Assembly: GCF_000219915.2 (NCBI RefSeq)
Contig: NC_017964.1
Coordinates: 3,286,001-3,350,000 of the forward strand
Direction of reading: 5' to 3'
From: Advenella kashmirensis WT001
Lineage (GTDB): Bacteria; Pseudomonadota; Gammaproteobacteria; Burkholderiales; Burkholderiaceae_B
Length of the DNA stretch: 64,000 nucleotides
A program made the position numbers and the translations under genes. Shown here in pieces: positions 1-9,290 of the stretch. Below the pieces are notes generated by a model that was not told where the DNA came from, ran no database searches, and saw only the letters and a list, made by a program, of their open reading frames with translations. Numbering within the stretch: position 1 is the first letter of the stretch; every line of letters starts with the position of its first letter.

Positions 1-1
1 G

Positions 2-1143
2 CGCTTCGCCCCTTATTCGGCCGGCAGCGGCATTCCGCAAGTCATCGCCAGCCTGTCACTGCACCGCGACTCGCCCGGCAAACTGCGGCTGGTTTCGCTG
101 GCGCAAGCAATCTGGAAAATTCCGCTTACCTTCCTGGGCCTGTTGGCTGGCGCGTCCATTGGTCGCGAAGGCCCTTCCGTACAGATCGGCGCTGCAGCGA
201 TGCTGGCCTGGGGGCAATGGTGCCAGAAAATTGGCCTGCCTCTTAAAGGATTCAATACACGCGAGTGGATTGCAGCCGGCGCCGCCGGCGGGCTTGCCGC
301 CGCATTCAACGCACCGCTTTCCGGCGTGATTTTTGCCATCGAAGAGATCGGCAAAGGGCTGGATCTGCGTTGGCAACGGCTGGTATTGCTGGGCGTACTG
401 GCTGCGGGTTTTATCGTCGTTGCGTTGACCGGCGACAATCCTTATTTCGGCAGCTTTCATTCGTCGCCACTGCACGAAAAAATGCTCTTGTGGGCATTGC
501 TTTGCGCGGTGGTCTGCGGTGTCGCCGGCGGTATTTTTGCGCGCCTGCTAAGCAAGGGGCTGGCCGGCTGCATGCCGTCAAGCTTGCGGCATCACGTGCA
601 CAAGCATCCTTTATGGATGGCCGCACTAATGGGCCTGGTCGTGGCATTCCTGGGTTATCTGACTGCGGGCGGCGTGTTCGGCACCAGCTACGATGTCGCT
701 AAAAATGCCTGATGATGTTGCCGCAGGATTCAGAACATTTCAGCATTGCCAAGTTGCTAGCCACGGTGGCCTCATACTGGGCGGGCATTCCCGGCGGTAT
801 TTTTACGCCGGCTCTCACGACGGGTGCCGGCATCGGCGTGGAACTGGCCCATTCTGTCAACATGCAAGAGGCACAAAGCGTATTTGTCCTGATTTGCATG
901 GCTGCCTTTCTTGCCGCGTCTACGCAGTCGCCCGTTACTGCCTCTGTCATCGTCATGGAAATGTCTGGCAGCCAGGCCATGCTTTTCTGGATGCTGCTGG
1001 CCAGCCTGGTTGCGACGGTCGTATCAAAACAAATCTGCCCGCAAGCGTTTTATCATTATTCTGCCGGACGCTTCCGGCAATTGGCGCTTAGCGAGGACGC
1101 GCGGCAGGGCGCCGCGCCTGTAAGAGCGGTTACTGATCGCTGA
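2..1143 (+). CDS. ClC family chloride channel/antiporter, C-terminal part, frameshifted
   Basis: This is a voltage-gated-type chloride channel or Cl-/H+ antiporter of the inner membrane; its N-terminus lies before the window. The first codons read RFAPYSAGSGIPQ, which carries the GSGIP selectivity motif, followed by GREGPSVQIGA and, further on, GIPGGIFTPALTTGAG, the two other anion-path motifs. The frame breaks at about 701-705: frame 2 stops at 712 and the protein continues in frame 1. Adding one A to the run of five there gives a continuous reading through LMMLPQDSEHFSIAKLLATV. The restored part is about 380 residues, ending at the stop at 1143, and its 3' end overlaps the convergent copper chaperone gene by 14 bases. 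The family assignment is firm; transporter versus channel cannot be told. Confidence 0.85.
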
Positions 1144-1684
1144 AACTGCGGGCTGATGGCGACTTGAGCGTGCACTGAACCGGTATTTTCTTGCCGGTGC
1201 CCAGCTCGAAATTGACCGTGATCTGTTGCCCTGCCTTTAAATCTGCCTTGGGCTTTTCCAGCATGGCGTGATAGGAACCCGGTTTGAACGACAAGGATTG
1301 GCCTGGCTCAATGGTAACGTCGGGCACCATCGCCATGGCTGACATGCCGTTTTTCTCGGTGGTCTCATGCAGCATGCTCATGCCAAACGCATCGGTTTGA
1401 ATACCTTTTAATACAACCGGTTCGGACTTGTCCTCGTTGTGCAATACAAAGAACCCGCCGGACGGCGCAACCTTGGGCAGCAGACGGATCCAGCAGTCCT
1501 GAACACGCAAATGATCAGAGCCCTTCACGGTGCTCGGCGCGCGCTCTGAGCTGGCGTGCATCGCGTGATTACCATGAGCGCCGCCGTGGCTGCCACCCTG
1601 ATGATCGGCCAGAGCCAGTGTGCTATACAAAGAGGCTGTCGTTGCACCCAGTATGGTGAAAGCCAGAACTAATTTTTTCATCAT
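1130..1684 (-). CDS. PCu(A)C-type periplasmic copper chaperone
   Basis: The protein has 184 residues with a signal peptide (MMKKLVLAFTILGATTASLY..ALA), then a His-rich stretch (HQGGSHGGAHGNHAMHA) and a PCu(A)C/DUF461 domain. The domain shows the Met/His Cu(I)-binding pattern GMSMLHETTEKNGMSAM and a later SYHAML. The family delivers Cu(I) in the periplasm, typically to the CuA or CuB site of haem-copper oxidases. No oxidase of that type or SCO gene is adjacent, so the client is unknown. Two ATG codons follow each other; a GGAAG stands one base before the first and four before the second, so the second (1681) may be the true start. The His-rich linker could be an extra metal-sequestering arm (inference). 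Confidence 0.85.
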   Translation of the reverse strand: MMKKLVLAFTILGATTASLYSTLALADHQGGSHGGAHGNHAMHASSERAPSTVKGSDHLRVQDCWIRLLPKVAPSGGFFVLHNEDKSEPVVLKGIQTDAFGMSMLHETTEKNGMSAMAMVPDVTIEPGQSLSFKPGSYHAMLEKPKADLKAGQQITVNFELGTGKKIPVQCTLKSPSARSFSDQ

Positions 1685-1838
1685 TCTTCCAAACTAATAA
1701 ATAAAAAAGGACAATATTACGCCGGACAAAAACACGATGGCGCCGGTTTGGTCTCGGTCATGGCTACCTGCTTGATTTAAATCAAATCAAGCCATACTAA
1801 TCAAGCCATTTGGATTCAGCCACAACAGTGGGCTGCAA

Positions 1839-2528
1839 TCATTTCTGCCGTTCATCAGCGATGATATCACTGTAGCGCCCCACATCCTGCTCATGCGCCT
1901 CATCGATCTCGCGCTCCTGCAATGCCTGCGCATACCACTGCTGCATACCCGACAAGGCCAGCATGCGTGCTACATAATCGGCGGCAGCGCCTTGCATCGG
2001 CAAACCATAGGTCTGGATCCGGAATATGACCGGCGCAAACATGGCATCGACGGCAGTAAACGTCGCCCCACCCAGGAACGGCCCGCCAAAGCGTGACAAG
2101 CCCTCGTTAAACAGTGTATTGATGCGCTCAATATCTGCCTGCAACGGCGCCGTCACGGTTTTCGGCCTGGCGCGCACCGCGCAGTTCATGGTGCAGCGTT
2201 CACGCAAATGGGCAAATCCGGAATGCATCTCGCAGGACGCCGCGCGCGCCCAGGCACGGGCTGCACGATCATCGGGCCACACACCTGCATGCGCCTCGGC
2301 CAGATACTCGGCAATGGCCAGGCTATCCCAGACAACTGTTTGCCCATCCTGCAGCACAGGCACTTTTGCACTGGGTGAAAATGCCAGGAATTGTTCGCGT
2401 TGTGCCTGGATATCGGCCTGGAACGGATGCATCTCTTCATCAAAGGCAATATCGAGTTGTCTTAGCAAGATCCACGGTCGCAGGGACCACGAGGAATAGT
2501 TTTTATTGGCAATATGAAGGATATACAT
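1839..2528 (-). CDS. Glutathione S-transferase family protein
   Basis: This is a 229-residue cytosolic GST-like protein. It opens with MYILHIANKNYSSWSLRPW, the thioredoxin-fold N-domain with a Ser in the catalytic position. The usual cis-Pro region (KVPVLQDGQTVVWDSLAIAEYL) follows, and then an all-helical C-terminal domain. The open frame extends upstream, but the ATG at 2528 is chosen because homologues start with this MYILHIANKNYSSWSLRPW segment. Its substrate cannot be told from sequence; likely roles are conjugation or reduction of electrophiles. It stands alone and ends into an intergenic region shared with the copper chaperone gene. Confidence 0.85.
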   Translation of the reverse strand: MYILHIANKNYSSWSLRPWILLRQLDIAFDEEMHPFQADIQAQREQFLAFSPSAKVPVLQDGQTVVWDSLAIAEYLAEAHAGVWPDDRAARAWARAASCEMHSGFAHLRERCTMNCAVRARPKTVTAPLQADIERINTLFNEGLSRFGGPFLGGATFTAVDAMFAPVIFRIQTYGLPMQGAAADYVARMLALSGMQQWYAQALQEREIDEAHEQDVGRYSDIIADERQK

Positions 2529-2666
2529 GAAACTCAAACTCCCAGTAGAAAAAATGCGGATGCCCACCCCGGCACAATATCCGGGGTTGCGTCGCCGGCA
2601 CGCGATACTATAGGTACCTGCCAGGCTGTAGCAAGCGCCGCTTACAAAAACGGACAGGTGCCCAAA

Positions 2667-3245
2667 TTACAGCGTAACAGTTGCGCCCAGCGCCTTGATG
2701 AACTGTGCCATCCAGGCCGGATGTGCAGGCCATGCGGGCGCGGTGACCAAATGCCCGTCCGTTACGGCGCTGTCTACGGCGATATCCTGATAGTGCCCGC
2801 CAGCCAGCGTCACCTCTGCAGCACACGCCGGGTAGGCGGAACATTTTTTCCCTCGAATCACATCGGCAGCAGCCAGGATCTGGGCACCATGGCACACGGC
2901 TGCTATCGGTTTTTTGGCAGCATCGAATTCGCGTACAATTTCCAGCACGCGCGGGGTATTGCGCAGGTACTCCGGAGCCCGACCACCAGGGATCACCAGG
3001 CCGATATAATCGCCGGTATCTACCTGGGCAAAGTCATGGTTGATGGCAAAATTATGACCCCGTTTTTCCGAGTATGTCTGGTCCCCTTCGAAATCGTGGA
3101 TAGCCGTTGCTATTTTGTCGCCGGCCTTTTTATCGGGGCAGACAGCGTGCACTTCGTAGCCAACGCCCAACAGAAACTGGAACGGCACCATGGTTTCGTA
3201 GTCTTCGGCATAATCACCCACTAGCATCAGAATCTTCCTGGACAT
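2667..3245 (-). CDS. DJ-1/PfpI family protein (class I amidotransferase-like)
   Basis: The protein has 192 residues from [17 protein letters not shown]. The nucleophile elbow [10 protein letters not shown] places the catalytic Cys near residue 118, and an upstream [10 protein letters not shown] loop gives the conserved PGG motif. Members act as glyoxalases, deglycases, proteases or chaperones, and the exact activity here is unknown. The start at 3245 is supported by AGGAG seven bases upstream; the longer open frame has no such site. It is a single-gene unit, transcribed toward the GST gene. Confidence 0.83.
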   Translation of the reverse strand: MSRKILMLVGDYAEDYETMVPFQFLLGVGYEVHAVCPDKKAGDKIATAIHDFEGDQTYSEKRGHNFAINHDFAQVDTGDYIGLVIPGGRAPEYLRNTPRVLEIVREFDAAKKPIAAVCHGAQILAAADVIRGKKCSAYPACAAEVTLAGGHYQDIAVDSAVTDGHLVTAPAWPAHPAWMAQFIKALGATVTL

Positions 3246-3418
3246 TGCAATACTCCTGGTTGTGTGAACGAGCATTCATCATAGCGTGTTCAATGTAAAA
3301 AATTATGATAATTTCATGAACAAACGGTATAAATACCTATTCCATATTACTATTAGCTGACTCTTTTCAACGGCTTGCCTGCACTGCACGGCGGCCTCAT
3401 CTGTTTAGCACATTATTT

Positions 3419-4067
3419 ATGAATTTTTCCTCGCTGTTTGGCTGGCTCCACGACAATCAGGCCCTGATGGCCATGTTGCACGATCACTGGAGCTGGGGTA
3501 TCTGCCTGGTTGCCTGATTCTGTTTCTGGAAACCGGCCTGGTCGTCATGCCGTTTCTGCCCGGTGACTCTCTGCTCTTTGCGGTCGGCGCCTTCATGGGT
3601 ATCAGCGGTATCCCGCCCTTCTGGTATATGGTTATGCTGTTTGCCGCCGCAGTGCTCGGCGACTATGTCAACTACACCATCGGTCGATCACCCCTGGGCA
3701 GACTTTGATCCGCAAGGGCTGGGTCAAGCAGAGTCATATTGATAAAACCCATGCCTATTTTGAAAAGTATGGCGGCTCTACCATTACTCTGGCGCGCTTT
3801 ATTCCTATCGTGCGCACCATCGCCCCGTTCCTGGCCGGGCTCTCGGGCATGGATCGGCGCCATTTCGCGTTCTATAACGTATTAGGCGGGTTCCTGTGGA
3901 TATTCCTGCTGGTGCTGGCAGGTTATTTCCTGGGCCGCATTACCTGGGTGCAAGAGAACCTGTCACTGTTTACCCTTGGCATCGTGATTATTTCCGTGCT
4001 GCCGATGGCCTGGCACATTTACAAGCTGTGGAAAGAAAACCGTCAGGAAAAACAGGCAGGCAAATAA
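3419..4067 (+). CDS. DedA/VTT family inner-membrane protein, two frameshifts
   Basis: Conceptual repair gives a 216-residue DedA protein, the normal size. The pieces are [14 protein letters not shown], then [17 protein letters not shown] (the DedA signature with FLPGDSLL), then [15 protein letters not shown] with [16 protein letters not shown], the re-entrant Arg/Pro motif. The frame slips twice, near the GGGG at 3495-3498 and near the CCCC at 3691-3694; each is explained by one missing base. Several hydrophobic segments and a Lys-rich tail ([14 protein letters not shown]) fit an inner-membrane protein. The family works in lipid flipping and membrane homeostasis. The breaks are probably sequence errors rather than decay. 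Confidence 0.82.
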
Positions 4068-4111
4068 CCATGACGCGCGGGCGCGTAACGTGCGTGTCGT
4101 AGCGTGTAGGC

Positions 4112-4169
4112 AGGCACCGTATCGCAACCCGAATAACCACGGGTTACGGTTAGGTGCCTTTTCTTTTAT
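4112..4169 (+). terminator. Probable rho-independent terminator after the DedA gene
   Basis: AGGCACC at 4112-4118 pairs with GGTGCCT at 4153-4159. An inner AACCC/GGGTT pair (near 4126 and 4141) extends the hairpin, and a T-rich tract (TTTTCTTTTATT) follows. It sits between the DedA gene and the binding-protein gene and fits termination of the former. Confidence 0.6.
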
Positions 4170-4268
4170 TACATTCCGTAATAAGATTCAAAGAAATGGT
4201 TGTTTTTCGATGACTGAAAAGCAGTCTATCTTCTTGCTTTATGCTGTAACCCTAAACTGGAGTCTGCT

Positions 4269-5291
4269 ATGTCCACCCTATTGAAAGCCTCACTTGCTAC
4301 GCTCGCGCTCGCAGCCACCGTCCCTGGCCTCACCCATGCGGCAACGCTGGATAATGTCAAACAACGCGGTGCTGTGGTGTGTGGCGCCACGACTGGCTTT
4401 GCCGGTTTTTCTGCGCCTGATGCCAAAGGCCAGTGGCAGGGCCTGGACGTTGATTTGTGCAAAAGTATTGCCGCCGCGGTTTTTGGCGATGCCAGCAAAT
4501 TCAAGATCGTACCGCTGAACTCTCAGCAGCGCTTTACTGCCCTGCAATCGGGCGAAGTTGACGTCCTTACCCGCAACACGACCGTTACGCAACAGCGGGA
4601 TACGGCGCTGGGCCTGATCGCTGCCGGGGTCAATTTTTATGACGGACAGGGCTTTCTGGTGTCCAAGAAGCTTGGCGTTAAAAGCGCCAAAGAACTCAAT
4701 GGCGCAACCATCTGCCTGCAAACCGGCACCTCGAATGAGAACACGCTGGCAGACTGGGCCCGCGCCAACAAGGTGGAGTACAAACCAGTCGTATTCGATC
4801 AATTCAACGAGGTAGTCAATGCCTTTGCAACTAACCGTTGCGACGTCTTCTCTACCGATGCCTCGGGCCTGGCCTCCATCCGCATTTCCAAACTGTCCTC
4901 GCCGGACGATTATGAAGTGCTGCCGGAAATCATTTCCAAAGAGCCGCTGGGGCCCTTTGTACGCCAGGGCGACGACGCCTGGCTCAATATCGTCAAATGG
5001 GTCTTTCAGGCCACCGTCAATGCCGAGGAATTGGGCGTGACCACGGCCAATGTCGACGAACAGCTCAAAAGCACCAATCCCAATATCCAGCGCCTGCTGG
5101 GCGCCACGCCGGGCGCGGGCAAAAACCTGGGACTGGATGAGAAATGGGCCTACAACATTATTAAACAAGTGGGTAACTACGGCGAGAGCTTTGAACGCAA
5201 TGTCGGCCAGGGCAGCCCGTTGAAAATCAAACGCGGCCTGAACGCCTTATGGACCGAAGGCGGCCTGCAATACGGGCTGCCTATTCGTTAA
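4269..5291 (+). CDS. General L-amino-acid ABC transporter substrate-binding protein (AapJ/BztA-like)
   Basis: This is a 340-residue periplasmic solute-binding protein with a clear Sec signal peptide (LATLALAATVPGLTHA). The mature part has the features of the AapJ/BztA group: VKQRGAVVCGATTGFAGFS, GLDVDLCKSIAAAVFGD, a TRNTTVTQQRD strand and NRCDVFSTDASGLASIR. These proteins bind polar and branched L-amino acids. GGAG lies six bases before the ATG. No permease or ATPase gene follows; a hairpin terminator lies just downstream, so it is an orphan here and must work with components coded elsewhere. Confidence 0.9.
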   Translation: MSTLLKASLATLALAATVPGLTHAATLDNVKQRGAVVCGATTGFAGFSAPDAKGQWQGLDVDLCKSIAAAVFGDASKFKIVPLNSQQRFTALQSGEVDVLTRNTTVTQQRDTALGLIAAGVNFYDGQGFLVSKKLGVKSAKELNGATICLQTGTSNENTLADWARANKVEYKPVVFDQFNEVVNAFATNRCDVFSTDASGLASIRISKLSSPDDYEVLPEIISKEPLGPFVRQGDDAWLNIVKWVFQATVNAEELGVTTANVDEQLKSTNPNIQRLLGATPGAGKNLGLDEKWAYNIIKQVGNYGESFERNVGQGSPLKIKRGLNALWTEGGLQYGLPIR

Positions 5292-5325
5292 TTGCGCTTT
5301 TGACAATCGCCGGTTTTTCCAGAAG

Positions 5326-5350
5326 GGCCCGCCATAGACGCGGGCCTTTT
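5326..5350 (+). terminator. Rho-independent terminator after the amino-acid binding-protein gene
   Basis: A seven-base stem, GGCCCGC (5326-5332) with GCGGGCC (5340-5346), encloses a seven-base loop and is followed directly by TTTT. It lies about 35 bases after the stop codon. Confidence 0.72.
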
Positions 5351-5477
5351 CACTGGCTGATGCAGGGGCTTGATGCCAGCGCCTGCCCAAGATCCGGGCC
5401 CTGTCCAACAGAGGGCCGCGCCAACAGCACCACTAACGCTGGCTAATAATGCCAGATATCAGAAAAACACCCGATTG

Positions 5478-5496
5478 GATATTGAGAATCATTTAC
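5478..5496 (+). promoter_or_regulatory. Fur box upstream of the siderophore transport operon
   Basis: GATATTGAGAATCATTTAC matches the 19-base Fur consensus (GATAATGATAATCATTATC) at 15 positions, and the following AATC extends the repeat. It lies about 35 bases before the first gene of the fhuC-D-B group, the expected place for iron-dependent repression. Confidence 0.75.
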
Positions 5497-5531
5497 AATC
5501 ACAGCTCTGATCTACTCTTGCCGGATACGTG

Positions 5532-6299
5532 ATGATCCAGATTGAAAACGCTGGTTTTCAAACCTCTTCCAAAACCCTGCTGCATCCGCTTACGACCCAA
5601 TTCGAACGGGGCAAATTCTACGGACTGATCGGCCATAATGGTTCGGGCAAGTCTACGCTGCTCAAGTTGCTGGCGCGTGAATATATTCCCTCCCAGGGCG
5701 CCATTCTGCTGGACAATACCCGTGTGGATACGCTGTCCAATCGCCAGTACGCGCGCAAACTGGCCTATTTGCCGCAATATACGCCGGTCATCCCCGACAT
5801 GAGCGCACGCGAACTGGTCGAACTGGGACGCTATTCATGGAATAGTATCTGGCGCAACAGCAACCCCGAAAATGACTCGGCCATCGCGCGAGCCATTGCC
5901 CTGACCGATACCGAGGCTTTCATGCCGGCGCTGCTCGACTCCCTGTCGGGCGGCGAGCGCCAGCGTGTCTGGATTGCCATGCTGCTTGCCCAGAATACGC
6001 CCTATATCCTGCTGGATGAACCGCTGGCGGCCCTGGACCTTAAGCATCAGCTTGAAGTGATGCAATTGCTGCAACGGCTGGCGAATCAGGAAAACCAGTG
6101 CGTGATCGCGGTCATCCACGATATTAACCTGGCCACACGTTACTGCGATCACCTTCTGGCCCTGCGTGCCGGCAGGCTTATCTATGCCGAAGCGCCCGCG
6201 GCCCTGCTCGATCAGCAAAAATTGCGGCATATCTACGATGTCGACCTCCAACTGATTAGCCATCCCGTACATCCGGGTGTGCAACTGGCCTTCAATTGA
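5532..6299 (+). CDS. fhuC: Iron-siderophore ABC transporter ATP-binding protein (FhuC/FepC family)
   Basis: This 255-residue ABC ATPase powers ferric-siderophore import across the inner membrane. It shows Walker A GHNGSGKST (about residues 34-42), the Q-loop region LPQYTPV, signature LSGGERQRVWIAMLLAQ, Walker B YILLDEPLAALD and the H-loop AVIHDINLATRYC. A GTG at 5529 directly precedes the ATG at 5532; the ATG is preferred. It is the first gene of a tight operon: the binding protein starts 14 bases after its stop. A Fur box just upstream predicts iron repression. Hydroxamate is the likeliest ligand class because the partner permease is a FhuB-type double-length protein. Confidence 0.88.
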   Translation: MIQIENAGFQTSSKTLLHPLTTQFERGKFYGLIGHNGSGKSTLLKLLAREYIPSQGAILLDNTRVDTLSNRQYARKLAYLPQYTPVIPDMSARELVELGRYSWNSIWRNSNPENDSAIARAIALTDTEAFMPALLDSLSGGERQRVWIAMLLAQNTPYILLDEPLAALDLKHQLEVMQLLQRLANQENQCVIAVIHDINLATRYCDHLLALRAGRLIYAEAPAALLDQQKLRHIYDVDLQLISHPVHPGVQLAFN

Positions 6300-6313
6300 G
6301 TCGGAGCATGCCC

Positions 6314-7302
6314 ATGCCCACTGTAATTCACCGTTGCATGCTGATCTGCGCCTGCCTATTGGCAAACGCAGTAGCCACTGGCCCGGCCGCAAGCCAGACG
6401 AACCCACCCAGGGCGGCAACGCCAACTGAGTCTGCGCCGCCCAACAGCCAAAAAAAGACACCGCAACGCATTGCCGTGCTGGACTGGACCATTGCCGAAA
6501 CAATGGCTTCCATGGGAATTTTCCCGCAGCGATCGCCGAAAAAAGCAGCTATGAAGTCTGGAGCCATTCGCCGGCCATGCCGCAGAGCACGCTGGATCTG
6601 GGCATGCGCGCGCAGCCCAATCCCGACCGAATGATCCGGCTGGCGCCCGAGCTGATTCTGGCCTCGCAAGACTATGCCTTCGTCAAAGGTCTGCTGGAGC
6701 GGATCGGTCCCACGACGCTGCTGGACGTCTACACGCCAGGCCAGGATATCTACCAAAACCTGAGCGAGCTGGCAACCCGTATCGGCGAAATTACCGGCCA
6801 TCCTGACAAGGCTGCACGCTATATTGCACAGGTAGGCGATCAGCTTGAAGCGATCAGCGACCAGCTGGTGCAACATCGCGGCCAGCCGGTAGCGGTCATC
6901 CAGTTTATCGATGCCCGCAATGTGCGGGTGTATGGCAAACCCAGCCTTTTTTCCACCGCGCTGGAGAAAATCGGCATCAGCAATGCCTGGACAGCGGCAG
7001 TCAATCAGTGGGGTTTTCAGAGTGCAGATCTGACCCACCTGGCCGCTTTGCCAGAGGACACCACGATCTTTATCATCAAGCCCTACCCGGCCGATCTGCC
7101 CGGAAAATTACAGGAAAACGTGATCTGGCAGGCATTGCCGGCCGTGCGCAAAAACCGCGTCATTCTTGCCGAGCCCATCTGGACGCTGGGTGGGTTGGGT
7201 ACTGTGCTGCGCTTTGCGCAAACAGTCCGGGACGGCCTGCTGGCGCAGGATGCCAACGCCGGCTCGAACGCGGCTTTCCGTTTCCCCGGATATAACAAAT
7301 GA
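6314..7302 (+). CDS. fhuD: Iron-siderophore ABC transporter substrate-binding protein (FhuD-like), frameshifted
   Basis: The repaired protein has about 329 residues. It has a signal peptide (LICACLLANAVATGPAASQ) followed by RIAVLDWTIAETMASMGIFP, AQPNPDRMIRLAPELILAS and a C-terminal WQALPAVRKNRVILAEP, all typical of periplasmic siderophore binders. The frame breaks near 6519-6525 (TTTTCCC); one added base gives FPAAIAEKSSYEVWSHSPAMPQ and a continuous protein. The ATG at 6314 is preferred over 6308 because the GGAG at 6303-6306 is seven bases from the former and only one from the latter. The stop overlaps the start of the permease gene (ATGA). Confidence 0.82.
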
Positions 7303-9270
7303 GATATACACTTTCAGCAAGAACACTTGCACTTGTCAGTTGCGCAATCGCCATTGCCCTGATGGCTGCAGTCATCCTGCTCACCTCACCGGGTAGCGAC
7401 GCATCGCCAGAGGCGCCGATGCAACAACTGGTGTTCTGGCATGGCATCCTGCCCAGAATGGCCATGGCGCTGCTTTGCGGCATCTGCCTGGGCCTGGGCG
7501 GCTTTATCCTGCAGCAAGTCACGCAGAACACCTTGGCTGCCCCCGACACGCTGGCCATCAGCAGCGGCGCCCAATTCGCGCTATTGCTGGGCATGATGTA
7601 CTTTCCGCAGGCGCAGCTATTTGACTCCACACTGCTGGCCATGGCCGGCAGCATGGTCAGCAGCCTGGTCATCGTACTGTTTATCCGGCGCGCCGGCAGC
7701 GCCGGCAACACCCTGATTCTGATCGGATTGATGCTCACGCTGTTGCTGACCACGCTAAGTAATATGTATCTGATCCTTAACCCGGACCGTCTCTATGGGC
7801 TTATCATCTGGGGCGCCGGTTCACTCAGCCAGGACTCCTGGCAGCCTACACTGCGCACCGCCTGGCAAACCCTGTTGTGCCTGCCGCTGTCCTGGTTTCT
7901 GCTGCCCTCGCTGCGCGCCTTTTCGCTGCAGGGTACGCTGGCCAAAAGCGTCGGCGTCAATGTCCGTCTGGTGCGCATTACCGGCTTTGTGCTTGTCTCG
8001 TTTCTGATTGCAATCGTGGTAAGCAGTGTCGGCGTCATTGCCTTTGTCGGCCTGGCCGCGCCGGTGATCGCCCGTTCTCTGGGTGTGACCGATATACGCA
8101 AGCAATGGGGCTATGCAATGCTGTTTGGCGCCATGCTGCTGTCCATTACTGATTCTGCCTGCAATTGGCCACATACCTCTGGCCTAACAGCATCATGACG
8201 GGAACCGTGACGGCGCTGCTGGGTGTGCCGGTGCTGCTGTTTCTGCTCATGAAACAGCGCAGCCATACACGCCAGGAAGTAGCTCCGCTGCATGTAGGGG
8301 TGCGCCATCCTGCATCGCTGCTGCGCAAGCGCATGCTGCTGTTGATTACGCTTGCCATTGGATGTTTTGTGTTCCTGCCGCATATCACGCACGATGTCGC
8401 CGGCAACTGGACCCTGGTTGCCCAGATTGATCCGACTATCGCGTTGTTCACTGAAAATCGCACGCTAACCGCGATTCTGTTTGGCATTGCCATCGCCTGC
8501 GCCGGCACGTTGATTCAGAACATGACCAACAACAGCATGGCCTCGCCCGAATTTCTGGGCGTCACCTCCGGGACCGGACTGGGCCTGATCGGGTTAATGA
8601 TGCTGGTGCCCGCGCCCTCGCCGGTGCTGTACCTGGTCTGCGGCATTGGCGGCGCGTTTGCCAGCCTGCTGTTTGTCATGCTGATCAATGCGCGCAACCA
8701 GTTCCAACCCGAAAAAATCCTGCTGACCGGCATGGCGCTCACGCAGCTATTCAGTTCGCTGCTGACCCTGACCCTGGCCAGCGGCATGCAACAGATCCAG
8801 CAGCTGTTGATATGGATATCCGGTGATACCTACATGAGCCTGCTGCAGAACGATCTGCCCATGCGCTTTGCCATTGTCGCTTTGCTGGTCATCCTGGCCT
8901 GCATGACACGACGCCCCTTGAGTCTGCTGCGTCTGGGAGACCCCATCGCCCGCGCCACCGGCCAGCGTCCCATGCTTACCCGCACCCTGCTGTTTCTATT
9001 GATCGCAGCATTGACTACGCTGGCCTCCATTACCATTGGCCCGACCAGCTTTGTCGGGCTGATTGCACCACATCTGGCCCGCTCCATGGCTTTCACGGGT
9101 TGCGCACGCAAATGCTGGCCTCCTCGACCATTGCCATTATTATCATGTTATGTGCCGATCTGCTCGGCAGACACATTATGTTCCCCTATGAAGTTCCCAC
9201 CGGCCTGATTGCCACCTTCATCGGCGCCGTCTATTTTCTTTGGCAGTTTACTCGAAGGCAGAAGGCGTAA
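7299..9270 (+). CDS. fhuB: Iron-siderophore ABC transporter permease, double-length FhuB type, two frameshifts
   Basis: Conceptual repair gives about 657 residues with two fused FecCD permease halves, the size and layout of E. coli FhuB (about 660). Half one ends around GTVTALLGVPVLLFLLMK, a cytoplasmic coupling segment; half two carries TSFVGLIAPHLARSM, then LLGRHIMFPYEVPTGLIATF near the C-terminus. Two one-base losses break it, at the CC of 8158-8159 and the TTT of 9091-9093. Adding C and T restores SALQLATYLWPN and MAFHGLRTQMLASS. A double-length permease with single ATPase and binding protein is the classic hydroxamate-importer design. The TonB-dependent receptor must lie elsewhere. Confidence 0.84.
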
Positions 9271-9290
9271 TTCCGGTATCATTGCGTGCC

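Noticed and set aside
3419-4067. DedA, MetY, CydA and other broken genes as true pseudogenes
   Set aside because: Each is fixed by one or two single-base insertions, with all motifs intact on both sides and no other damage, which favours sequencing error.
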